NCBI GenBank assembly: GCA_900555515.1
Contig: USLO01000083.1
Coordinates: forward strand, 1-7,591
Reading direction: 5' to 3'
DNA length: 7,591 nucleotides
DNA from: an uncultured Collinsella sp.
Lineage (GTDB): Bacteria > Actinomycetota > Coriobacteriia > Coriobacteriales > Coriobacteriaceae
Shown here: one piece after another, positions 1 to 5,966 of the stretch
How positions within the stretch are numbered: position 1 is the stretch's first letter
Layout: each line of letters begins with the position of its first letter
Notes under the pieces: generated by a model
Told to the model about the DNA's origin: nothing
The model's database searches: none
The model's input: only the letters and a program-made list of their open reading frames with translations
Position numbers and translations under genes: made by a program

Positions 1-39
1 TCGCGGTATTATGTTGCGGAGTTTTGAAAGGAGCCGCTG

Positions 40-618
40 GTGGTCACGACGACGTTTGCTTCGCCTTTGGGCGAAATCCTGCTTGCCGCTGATGGCCGCG
101 GTTTGACGGGGCTTTGGTTTGAGGGACAGGAGCACTTTGGTTCCACGCTACTCAAAGAGGACGCTGAGCATGTCGAGGGTTCCGATGCGGTTTCTGGTGC
201 TGGCGGGATGTCTTCGGTGAGTCCGGCAAATGGCGCGGCTTCTTCGGTGCTTGAGCGTTCTTGGGCTTGGCTGAATGCTTATTTTGCGGGGCAGGAGCCT
301 CGGTTTACGCCGCCGTTGCATATGATTGGTACGGCGTTTCAGCGCGAGGTTTGGTTTGAGCTGCTCTCTATTCCGCGTGGCGAAGTTGCTACGTATGGCG
401 AGATCGCCCAGCGTGTTGCGGCTCGACATCGTGTGCCGGGAAATGAGACTCCCGTTGTGTCCCCGCGCGCCGTGGGGGCTGCGGTTGCGCGTAATCCCAT
501 TTCGATTATCGTGCCGTGCCATCGCGTGGTTGCCGCCGACGGGTCGCTCAACGGATATGCCGGTGGGCTCGATCGCAAGGAGTGGTTGCTTCGGCTTGAG
601 GGCGCGTACGAAGAGTAG
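40..618 (+). CDS. ogt: Methylated-DNA--[protein]-cysteine S-methyltransferase (Ogt/MGMT type)
   Basis: Suicide repair protein that moves the alkyl group from O6-alkylguanine (and O4-alkylthymine) in DNA to its own cysteine. The 192-aa product opens with the family's N-terminal fold (TFASPLGEILLAADGRGL, residues 5-22). It continues with the helix-turn-helix DNA-binding segment (IPRGEVATYGEIAQRVA, 111-127) and ends with RAVG (143-146) and the active-site motif PCHRV (159-163), nucleophile Cys160, followed by GYAGGLDRKEWLLRLEG. It is somewhat longer than the usual 160-175 aa. The extra length sits in a Gly/Ser/Ala-rich linker (about 41-69) and a short insert (about 129-142) before RAVG. GTG at 40 is chosen because AAAGGAG ends six bases upstream and the family N-terminus starts right there. 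A short open frame (SRYYVAEF) stops at 27, inside that ribosome site, and may be the tail of an upstream gene in the same operon. No regulator or Ada domain is attached. Confidence 0.95.
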   Translation: MVTTTFASPLGEILLAADGRGLTGLWFEGQEHFGSTLLKEDAEHVEGSDAVSGAGGMSSVSPANGAASSVLERSWAWLNAYFAGQEPRFTPPLHMIGTAFQREVWFELLSIPRGEVATYGEIAQRVAARHRVPGNETPVVSPRAVGAAVARNPISIIVPCHRVVAADGSLNGYAGGLDRKEWLLRLEGAYEE

Positions 619-658
619 TGCCCGAACACTTTGCATAGCCAAGATGCCGTGAAAGAAT

Positions 659-798
659 GGGACACGCTTTCCGAATGGGGGCTCAGACGGAAGCCACGTC
701 CCGGAATTCCGTTTTAAAGCGGGATGCGCTTTCCGAATGGCGTTCCAAGCGGAAACCGTGTCCCGGAATACAGCCTCAGAGTGGGACGCCGTTTCCGG
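659..798. repeat. 62-bp tandem repeat, about 2.3 units, each unit an imperfect palindrome
   Basis: GGGAYRCGCTTTCCGAATGG occurs at 659-678 and 721-740, and a truncated, diverged start (GGGACGCCGTTTCCGG) occurs at 783-798, giving an exact 62-bp period. The second half-motif, CGGAARCCRYGTCCCGGAAT, occurs at 688-707 and 750-769, also 62 bp apart. The two half-motifs are roughly reverse complements, so each unit can fold into a hairpin. In unit 2, 14 of 15 positions pair if G-U pairs are counted. The 750-766 half can alternatively pair with 783-798. The array fills most of the 206-bp gap between two convergent genes (stop codons at 618 and 825), so it may serve as a transcription end for both, although no U-tract follows. 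No gene is seen in the gap. Confidence 0.85.
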
Positions 799-824
799 TT
801 GAGACCACCTGCTTGGACATCTTC

Positions 825-2060
825 CTACGCCCGCTCCTGCAGGGCGTAGATCGATTTGTCCATGTTGAACAGATAAGCCACAGCGCAGACGATAAAGAAC
901 GCCGGCAGATTACCGAAACCGAAGACCTCGCAGCCAATGAGGATCGGCGCGAGCAGCGTGTTGGTGGCGCTGCCAAAGACGGCGGCGTATCCCAGCGCGG
1001 CGCAGAACTCAACGGGCATGCCGAGAATTCCGGCGAGCACGACACCCAGGCTTGCTCCGATGGAGAACAGCGGCGTTACCTCACCACCTTGATATCCTGC
1101 GGCAAGCGTGGCGATGGTGAGTACGAATTTGAGCGCCCAGTCCCAAGGCATGACGGCGACCTTGCCGTCACCGTCGAGCGCTGCCGATATCAGGTTGGTG
1201 CCAAGTCCGCAGTAACGCCCCTGCCATAGCACGAACAGAATCGCCGACAGCGCAAGGCCCATAACGGCAACGCGTATGTAAGGGTTGGGGAGCAGCCGCG
1301 CCGCAAGAGTCTTGGCATGCGCAAGGCACCAGGCAAAGGCGCCGCCTACCATGCCAAACGCGATGCCCAGCACCGCAAGCCGTCCAAGACTGGGGAGGTC
1401 GAGTGCATACGAGGCGGTAACGGCGACCTCGAACTTCTCGAGTCCCAGGGCGCCGGAGGTCATGCTTGCGGCAAGTGAAGCCGTAAGCGCGGGGAACAAC
1501 GCGCGGTATTCCATGTGTCCGGCGACCAGCACTTCGATAGCAAAGACCGTAGCAGCGAGCGGCGTTCGAAAGAGTCCGGCAAAGCCGGCGGCCATACCAA
1601 TGAGCAAAAACGTGTTGCCGGGGTTTCGGAAAGGTAGACGCCTGCCGATCCAGTGCGAGACGGTTGCACCGATCTGCACAGCCACGCCCTCGCGTCCCGC
1701 ACTGCCGCCAAAGAGGTGCGTCCCCCACGTGCTCAACATAATGAGCGGCACCAAACGCGGGGAGATGGCGTCCTCGCGTCCGTGACCTACGTCAAATACC
1801 AGGCTCATGCCGCGGTCGGTGCCCTTGCCCCAGGTGCGGTAGGCAAACACGATGGCAAGGCCCATGAGGGCGAGGAAGGGGAGGAGCGGGGTGATGTGAT
1901 CGTCGCGGAAAGTGCCGATTGCCAGAAGCACGCGTCCAAAGAGGGCGCAGATGGCGCCAACGATGATGCCGATAGGGATTCCGACGGCACCCATAAGCAC
2001 GAGGCCGCTATAGGTGTTGAGCAAGCGTTTGATTCTGCTCGATGCGTTGCTTTCCGACAC
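825..2060 (-). CDS. CLC-family fluoride/proton antiporter (CLC-F clade)
   Basis: Integral membrane protein of 411 aa with the CLC fold and no C-terminal CBS domains. It is predicted to export fluoride in exchange for protons. The first-half CLC motif reads GREGVAVQIGA (122-132) with gating Glu124. The chloride-channel motif GSGIP is missing and its place is taken by RGMSLVFD (83-90), which puts Met85 where chloride CLCs have a serine. The second-half motif GxFxP is replaced by GYQGGEVTPLF (322-332; Glu327, Val328, Thr329), and Tyr405 lies near the C-terminus. As I recall the Enterococcus casseliflavus fluoride antiporter, its key residues (Met79, Glu118, Glu318, Val319, Thr320, Tyr396) fall at these same places. 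The start is GTG at 2060, just after GGAGGAG (2063-2069). The leader carries fluoride-riboswitch sequence and a terminator, which independently supports the substrate. An ordinary chloride CLC is the less likely alternative. Confidence 0.9.
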   Translation of the reverse strand: MSESNASSRIKRLLNTYSGLVLMGAVGIPIGIIVGAICALFGRVLLAIGTFRDDHITPLLPFLALMGLAIVFAYRTWGKGTDRGMSLVFDVGHGREDAISPRLVPLIMLSTWGTHLFGGSAGREGVAVQIGATVSHWIGRRLPFRNPGNTFLLIGMAAGFAGLFRTPLAATVFAIEVLVAGHMEYRALFPALTASLAASMTSGALGLEKFEVAVTASYALDLPSLGRLAVLGIAFGMVGGAFAWCLAHAKTLAARLLPNPYIRVAVMGLALSAILFVLWQGRYCGLGTNLISAALDGDGKVAVMPWDWALKFVLTIATLAAGYQGGEVTPLFSIGASLGVVLAGILGMPVEFCAALGYAAVFGSATNTLLAPILIGCEVFGFGNLPAFFIVCAVAYLFNMDKSIYALQERA

Positions 2061-2070
2061 TTCTCCTCCA

Positions 2071-2131
2071 AAACAAAAAAGACTCCTGCCGCGGCGTGAT
2101 ACCTAGGAGGCACCACGTAACAGCAGAAGTC
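2071..2131 (-). terminator. Intrinsic terminator of the fluoride-responsive leader
   Basis: Read on the minus strand, GACTTCTGC (2131-2123) pairs with GCAGGAGTC (2089-2081), nine base pairs with one G-U. The helix can extend by three weaker pairs. Inside it, CGTGGTGCCT and AGGTATCACG form a ten-pair helix (two G-U) closed by a three-base loop. A run of six T (2080-2075) and TGTTTT follow directly, so this is a complete rho-independent terminator just before the ribosome site. Its 5' arm is the same ACTTC segment the aptamer needs for its pseudoknot. Aptamer and terminator therefore exclude each other, which is the known switching logic of fluoride riboswitches. Confidence 0.88.
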
Positions 2132-2200
2132 ATCAGCAACAAGGCGGTTTAGGGCGACGCGACAGCTTAGCTAGCGCACCCAACGGAGACATTCATTCCG
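2123..2200 (-). ncRNA. Fluoride riboswitch aptamer (crcB motif), divergent 5' half
   Basis: On the minus strand the leader contains AAACCGCC (2150-2143), a short spacer, then GCTGATGACTTCTGC (2137-2123). This is the conserved 3' part of the fluoride aptamer. The predicted transcript begins near 2201, so the hairpin CGGA-ATGAATGTC-TCCG (2200-2184) would be the 5'-terminal stem P1, with the expected AUG at the start of its loop. The loop segment GAAUGU can pair with ACUUC only if one U bulges out. Between P1 and AAACCGCC lies an extra hairpin, GGGTGCGC (2181-2174) with GCGTCGCCC (2160-2152), one bulged T. An alternative reading treats GGGTG/CGCCC as P1, but its loop has no good pseudoknot partner. 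The identification rests on the 3' half, the switching terminator and the CLC-F gene downstream. The exact 5' fold is inference. Confidence 0.78.
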
Positions 2201-2207
2201 CAGAGGC

Positions 2208-2236
2208 ATCATAGCGGCGGGCGAGGCTTGGGTCAA
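2208..2236 (-). promoter_or_regulatory. Sigma-70-type promoter of the CLC-F gene
   Basis: On the minus strand TTGACC (2236-2231) and TATGAT (2213-2208) are separated by 17 bases, the ideal spacing, with five of six consensus matches in each box. Transcription would start near 2201, immediately before the first aptamer hairpin, giving a leader of about 140 nt. Confidence 0.75.
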
Positions 2237-2268
2237 ATGGTTGACTTGGGTAGCCATAATGCCTCGCC
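2220..2268. promoter_or_regulatory. Nested dyad over the CLC-F promoter -35 box
   Basis: The inner dyad GTCAA-ATGG-TTGAC (2232-2245) covers the -35 box. It is enclosed by the outer inverted pair GGCGAGGC (2220-2227) and GCCTCGCC (2261-2268). The inner pair is spaced like a small operator. No regulator gene is nearby, so any operator role is a guess, and it may simply be palindromic intergenic sequence. Confidence 0.35.
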
Positions 2269-2277
2269 TACACCCGC

Positions 2278-2323
2278 CATTTCCCCATATAAAACCTGCC
2301 AAAATAAACCTGTCCCTTTTTGG
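2278..2323 (-). repeat. Dispersed 46-bp repeat, left copy, inverted relative to the copy at 5855
   Basis: This segment is the reverse complement of 5855-5900, with 43 of 46 positions matching. A 35-bp core (2289-2323 against 5855-5889) is identical. The core contains CCTGCCAAAATAAACC followed by TGTCCCTTTTTGG. In this copy the hairpin arms are partly decayed: CCTGCC faces GGTCGG rather than GGCAGG. It sits between the CLC-F promoter and the ABC ATPase start, whereas the other copy directly follows the ABC permease stop. Such perfect conservation outside genes suggests a genome-wide dispersed element rather than two chance terminators. Confidence 0.85.
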
Positions 2324-2362
2324 TCGGTGCGAAATGGGTAATACTAAAGAGTTATCCGACCA
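2321..2362 (+). promoter_or_regulatory. Seven-bp inverted pair in the ABC operon leader
   Basis: TGGTCGG (2321-2327) and CCGACCA (2356-2362) are perfect reverse complements 28 bases apart. They lie between the repeat copy and the GGGAA ribosome site (2366-2370). The loop holds TAATAC (2339-2344), a possible -10 box without a convincing -35. It could be an operator or a leader hairpin, and it could also be chance. Confidence 0.3.
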
Positions 2363-2377
2363 GATGGGAATTAATCG

Positions 2378-3079
2378 ATGGCCTATATCGAATTCAAAGA
2401 CGTCATCAAGGCATACGGCGAGGGCGATGCCCGCATCCACGCGCTCGACGGCGCGAGCTTTACGGTCGAGCGCGGCGAGCTCGCCATCATTTTGGGTGCT
2501 TCGGGTGCCGGCAAGACTACGGCCCTCAACATTCTGGGCGGCATGGACACGGCAACCTCCGGCACCGTGACGGTGGACGGGCGCGACGTGAGTTCCGCCA
2601 ACGAGGCGCAGCTCGTGGAGTACCGCCGCGCCGACGTCGGCTTTGTCTTCCAGTTCTACAATCTGGTCCCCAACCTGACGGCGCTCGAAAATGTCGAGCT
2701 TGCGGCGCAAATCTGCCCCGATTCGCTCGATGCTGAGCAAACGCTTTGCCAGGTTGGCCTGGGTGAGCGCCTCGCCAACTTCCCCGCGCAGCTTTCGGGC
2801 GGCGAGCAGCAGCGCGTGTCCATAGCCCGTGCACTGGCAAAGAACCCCAAGCTGCTCCTATGCGACGAGCCCACGGGTGCACTCGACTACAAAACCGGCA
2901 AGCAGATCTTGCAGTTGTTGCAGGACACCTGTCGCAAGCAGGGCATCACGGTCATTATCATCACCCATAATTCCGCGCTGGCGCCCATGGCCGATCGCTT
3001 GATTCGCTTTAAGAACGGTCGCGTGGAGAGCGAGACGGTCCAGCAAAATCCCGTGCCGATCGAGACGATCGAGTGGTAG
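2378..3079 (+). CDS. ABC transporter ATP-binding protein (LolD/MacB/FtsE-like family)
   Basis: Cytoplasmic ATPase of 233 aa that would dimerise and drive the FtsX-type permease encoded next. All nucleotide-binding motifs are intact: Walker A GASGAGKTT (40-48), Q-loop Gln92 in FVFQFYN, signature LSGGEQQRVS (139-148), Walker B LLLCDEP (159-165) with catalytic Glu164, D-loop GALD (167-170) and H-loop His197. FVFQFYNLVPNLTALENVELA and CDEPTGALD are typical of the family that works with MacB/FtsX-fold permeases rather than with importers having binding proteins. The start at 2378 has GGGAA seven bases upstream. The stop codon lies five bases before the permease ATG, so the two are co-translated. 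The substrate cannot be read from the ATPase. Relatives export lipoproteins, peptides or antibiotics, or transmit force to cell-wall enzymes. Confidence 0.94.
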   Translation: MAYIEFKDVIKAYGEGDARIHALDGASFTVERGELAIILGASGAGKTTALNILGGMDTATSGTVTVDGRDVSSANEAQLVEYRRADVGFVFQFYNLVPNLTALENVELAAQICPDSLDAEQTLCQVGLGERLANFPAQLSGGEQQRVSIARALAKNPKLLLCDEPTGALDYKTGKQILQLLQDTCRKQGITVIIITHNSALAPMADRLIRFKNGRVESETVQQNPVPIETIEW

Positions 3080-3084
3080 CGCCC

Positions 3085-5850
3085 ATGGATCAGGACCGCC
3101 AAAACAGCCAACGCTGCGACGCGCAGAACACGGAGCGCGAGCAGGATTTTACGACCTACCGCACTGCCCAAAGTTCAAACGACATGGTGCCGACGGTGTT
3201 TCGCCGCGGTGTCTACCGCACGATTCGCGGCAGCCTCAAACGCTTCTTGTCTATCGTCGTGATCACCGCGCTCGGCGTGAGCGTGATGTGCGGCCTCAAG
3301 GCGGGTTGCGAGGATCTGTGCGATTCGGTCGACGCTTACTTTGACCAGCAGAATGTTTATGACATCAACGTGCAGTCGACCTATGGTCTGACCGATGACG
3401 ATCTTGCTGCGATCCAAGAGGTCGATGGCGTCGAGACGGCCGAGGGCATCTATACCGAGACCGCCTATACCGCCGTGGGTACGACGCGCGAGCGTGTCGT
3501 CGTACAGAGCCTCTCCAAAGAGAATATTGACCAACCGGTGCTAGTACGCGGCGAGCTGCCCGAGACTTCGGGCGAAGTGGCAGTGACCTCACGTTTTTTG
3601 AAGGCTTCGGGCAAGAAAATCGGCGATACGGTGAGCTTTGCCGCCAACGATGCGAGCTCGTCGAACCAAAGCGCCAAGGACCAGTTTGCCGATGGGGACT
3701 ACACCATCACGGCCGAGGTTCTCGATCCCACCGACGTGAGCTCCGACTCGACGGTCAACGCCTTCCGTGCCGCCTCGGCCGCGGACTACAAGTTCTACGT
3801 GAGCGAAGATGCCGCGACGTCGTCGTCCTATTCCGCGATCCACGTGGTCGTCGAGGGAGCCAAGGATCTCAACTCATATTCCGATGCCTACACGGCAAGG
3901 ATTAACGAGGTCAAGGGCAGTATCGAGAAGATCCGCGAGGAGCGTGAGAAGGCGCGCGCTCAGGAGCTGACGGCCGACACGCCGGCAAGCTTGGATGCGG
4001 CCGAGCGCCAGGCGAATATGCTCTTTGGGATTGAACAGGACAACATCAATCGCATGGCAGAGGGCAGCGACGAGCGTGCGCAGGCGCAAGCCGACCTGGA
4101 CCAGCGCCGTGCCGCCGCCGACCAGCAGTTTGCCGATGCCCGCGCCGAGCTCTCTGACCTGGGCGAATGCACCTGGTACATCCAAGATCGCGGCAATATC
4201 GCAAGCTACTCGAGCGTCGAGAGCGATAGTTCTTCGATCGAGGCCATCGCCACGGTGTTCCCGTTCATCTTCTTTATCGTCGCTGTGCTCATCAGCCTCA
4301 CCACCGCCACGCGTATGGTCGAGGAGGAGCGCACGCTTATTGGCCTGTATAAGGCGCTCGGTTATTCGCGCGGGCGCATCCTGTCCAAATACGTGGACTA
4401 CGCGCTGTGGGCGTGTCTGATCGGTGGCGTGCTCGGCAACATCATCGGCTTTGTGGGCCTGCCGCTGTTCCTGTTTACGGTGTTCGACGACATGTACTCG
4501 CTGCCCCAGATGCTGCTTTCGTACGACATCGTGTCCTCGATCGTTTCGGTGGCGCTGTTTGCCGTGGGTGTGGTGGGCGCCACGATTATCGCCTGCCGCC
4601 ACGAGATGGCCGAGACCCCGGCCTCGCTCATGCGTCCCAAGGCCCCGCGCGCCGGCTCGCGTATCTTGCTCGAGCGCATCGGCTTTATCTGGCGCCGCAT
4701 GGGCTTTTTGAACAAGGTAGCAGCGCGTAACCTGTTCCGGTACAAAAAACGTGCCTTTATGACCATCTTCGGTATCGCGGGCTGCACGGCGCTCGTGATT
4801 TGCGGCATGGGCATTCGTGATACGTCGGTCGCGCTTTCGCCCAAGCAGTACGGGCATATCACGCGCTACGATTTGCTGGCGGTCGCCAATCCCGACGATT
4901 TTTCGCAGACGTGCGAGGCGCTCGACGAGCGAAGCACAGCCAAGGATTCCGACGTGACCGTGACTTCGACGCTGCCGATTATGACCGACAACGTCACCTT
5001 TACATTTGGCGGCAAGAGCGAGACCGTGCAACTGATCGTGGTGCCCGATGACCGCGCGAACGACCTGGACGACTACGTGTGTCTCGAGGACGAGTCCAAA
5101 GAACCGCTCGCCCTGCGTGACGGGGATGTGTATTTGAGCAAGAGCTCTCAGCTGGTGCTGGGGATCAAGCCGGGTGACACGGCTCACGTCCAGGATTCGT
5201 CGCTCAATGTTGCCAAGGTCAAAGTCAGTGATATTTCGCTCAACTATCTGGGCAACACGCTTTACATGACGCAGGGCACCTATGAGCGCGCGTTCGGTCG
5301 AAGCGCGCGCCTCAACGGCATCCTTGCGCTGCTTAAGGGTTCGTCGGCCGATCAGATTGCGTTTACCAACCGTCTTAAGAGCGATGGTTGGATTACGCTG
5401 TCGAGTACCGCCGAGCATTGGGAAAACTATGAGGCAAACTTTACGATTATCAATTCGGTCGTGGTGCTTGTGACCTTTATGGCGGCGTGCCTATCGTTTG
5501 TGGTGGTGTTTACGCTGTCCAACACCAACATTTCGGAGCGCGAGCGCGAACTGGCGACCATTAAGGTGCTGGGCTTCCGTCGCGGCGAGGTACACCACTA
5601 CGTCAACAAGGAGACGTTGATTTTGACGGCAATTGGTGCCGCGCTGGGCGTTCCACTGGGTGGTGCGTTGGCCGAGAGCTTTACGTATATCCTGCAGATG
5701 CCGTCGCTGTACTTTGACGTCGAAGTCGAGCCGCTGAGCTACGTGCTTGCCGTGGTGCTTTCCTTTGGCTTTACGATCATCGTCAACCTCGCTACCAATC
5801 GTACCCTCAACAAGATCGACATGGTCGGCGCCCTCAAGAGCGCCGAGTAA
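3085..5850 (+). CDS. ABC transporter permease with two FtsX domains and a coiled-coil extracellular region
   Basis: Membrane partner of the preceding ATPase, 921 aa from ATG 3085. A GTG at 3073, overlapping the ATPase end, would add four residues; ATG at 3184 is a third possible start. Neither early start has a strong ribosome site. The protein is two tandem modules. Module one has TM1 (about 57-71), a large extracellular domain (about 75-388), then an FtsX domain with three TM segments (392-409, 439-467, 482-505). Module two has TM5 (557-577), a second extracellular domain (about 578-785), then an FtsX domain with three TM segments (790-810, 845-865, 887-903). Both FtsX domains carry the cytoplasmic pattern RTLIGLYKALGYSRGRI / RELATIKVLGFRRGEV after the first helix of the triad, the coupling region to the ATPase. 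The first extracellular domain contains charged, Ala/Glu/Gln-rich helical stretches (271-291, 305-358) that look like coiled coil. Substrate unknown. Confidence 0.92.
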   Translation: MDQDRQNSQRCDAQNTEREQDFTTYRTAQSSNDMVPTVFRRGVYRTIRGSLKRFLSIVVITALGVSVMCGLKAGCEDLCDSVDAYFDQQNVYDINVQSTYGLTDDDLAAIQEVDGVETAEGIYTETAYTAVGTTRERVVVQSLSKENIDQPVLVRGELPETSGEVAVTSRFLKASGKKIGDTVSFAANDASSSNQSAKDQFADGDYTITAEVLDPTDVSSDSTVNAFRAASAADYKFYVSEDAATSSSYSAIHVVVEGAKDLNSYSDAYTARINEVKGSIEKIREEREKARAQELTADTPASLDAAERQANMLFGIEQDNINRMAEGSDERAQAQADLDQRRAAADQQFADARAELSDLGECTWYIQDRGNIASYSSVESDSSSIEAIATVFPFIFFIVAVLISLTTATRMVEEERTLIGLYKALGYSRGRILSKYVDYALWACLIGGVLGNIIGFVGLPLFLFTVFDDMYSLPQMLLSYDIVSSIVSVALFAVGVVGATIIACRHEMAETPASLMRPKAPRAGSRILLERIGFIWRRMGFLNKVAARNLFRYKKRAFMTIFGIAGCTALVICGMGIRDTSVALSPKQYGHITRYDLLAVANPDDFSQTCEALDERSTAKDSDVTVTSTLPIMTDNVTFTFGGKSETVQLIVVPDDRANDLDDYVCLEDESKEPLALRDGDVYLSKSSQLVLGIKPGDTAHVQDSSLNVAKVKVSDISLNYLGNTLYMTQGTYERAFGRSARLNGILALLKGSSADQIAFTNRLKSDGWITLSSTAEHWENYEANFTIINSVVVLVTFMAACLSFVVVFTLSNTNISERERELATIKVLGFRRGEVHHYVNKETLILTAIGAALGVPLGGALAESFTYILQMPSLYFDVEVEPLSYVLAVVLSFGFTIIVNLATNRTLNKIDMVGALKSAE

Positions 5851-5887
5851 CCTGCCAAAAAGGGACAGGTTTATTTTGGCAGGTTTT
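5849..5887 (+). terminator. Intrinsic terminator of the ABC operon, formed by the dispersed repeat
   Basis: AACCTGCCAAAA (5849-5860) pairs perfectly with TTTTGGCAGGTT (5874-5885), leaving a 13-base loop, and T-rich sequence follows. The stem begins inside the TAA stop codon (5848-5850) of the permease. Most of the hairpin is the 46-bp dispersed repeat, so the repeat appears to act as terminator here. The lower stem is AT-rich, so it may work together with the stronger hairpin just after it. Confidence 0.65.
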
Positions 5888-5900
5888 ATCTGGGCAAACG
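5855..5900 (+). repeat. Dispersed 46-bp repeat, right copy
   Basis: This is the partner of 2278-2323, in opposite orientation and about 3.5 kb away. The core 5855-5889 is a perfect 35-bp match, followed by TGGG and AAA matches with three mismatches overall. It overlaps the operon terminator and the first arm of the next hairpin. The two copies bracket exactly the two-gene ABC operon. Confidence 0.85.
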
Positions 5901-5939
5901 CCGGACAACCATTAGGTGGCCCGGCGTTTGCCCCGTTTT
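5892..5939. terminator. Strong GC-rich hairpin between convergent genes
   Basis: GGGCAAACGCCGG (5892-5904) and CCGGCGTTTGCCC (5921-5933) form a perfect 13-bp stem with a 16-base loop. CGTTTTG follows on the plus strand, and AGATAAAACC on the minus strand. It lies between the ABC operon (plus) and the 106-aa gene (minus, stop at 5967), so a bidirectional terminator is the natural reading. The U-tracts are short on both sides. Confidence 0.7.
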
Positions 5940-5966
5940 GCTGGGGATGTTTGTCGTCCAGTGCTC

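Noticed and set aside
1..27. C-terminal tail (SRYYVAEF, stop at 25-27) of an upstream gene
   Set aside because: Eight codons are too few to support a gene call. It is mentioned only because the stop overlaps the ogt ribosome site.
659..798. CRISPR array
   Set aside because: The 62-bp units are directly adjacent repeats with no unique spacers of constant length, and no cas gene is present.
657..1229. 190-codon plus-strand frame running through the 62-bp repeats into the CLC gene
   Set aside because: Most of it is antisense to the CLC gene. The first part only translates the repeat array, and the product shows no family features.
2241..2260. Plus-strand promoter TTGACT...CATAAT for the ABC operon
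   Set aside because: The boxes are only 8 bases apart, so they cannot work as a -35/-10 pair.
2171..2740. Minus-strand frame covering the intergenic repeat and the ATPase start
   Set aside because: It spans the fluoride leader, the promoter and the antisense of the ATPase. The peptide KRDRFILAGFIW that it shares with a frame near 5860-5900 is just the dispersed repeat translated.
3874..5418. 514-codon open frame on the minus strand inside the permease gene
   Set aside because: It lies wholly antisense to a clear membrane permease, its product is Arg/His-rich with no domain, and long antisense frames are expected from GC-rich codon bias.
2278..5900. Composite transposon around the ABC operon
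   Set aside because: The flanking repeats are only 46 bp, no transposase or recombinase gene is present, and no target duplication is seen. The inverted arrangement is reported, but a transposon call is not supported.
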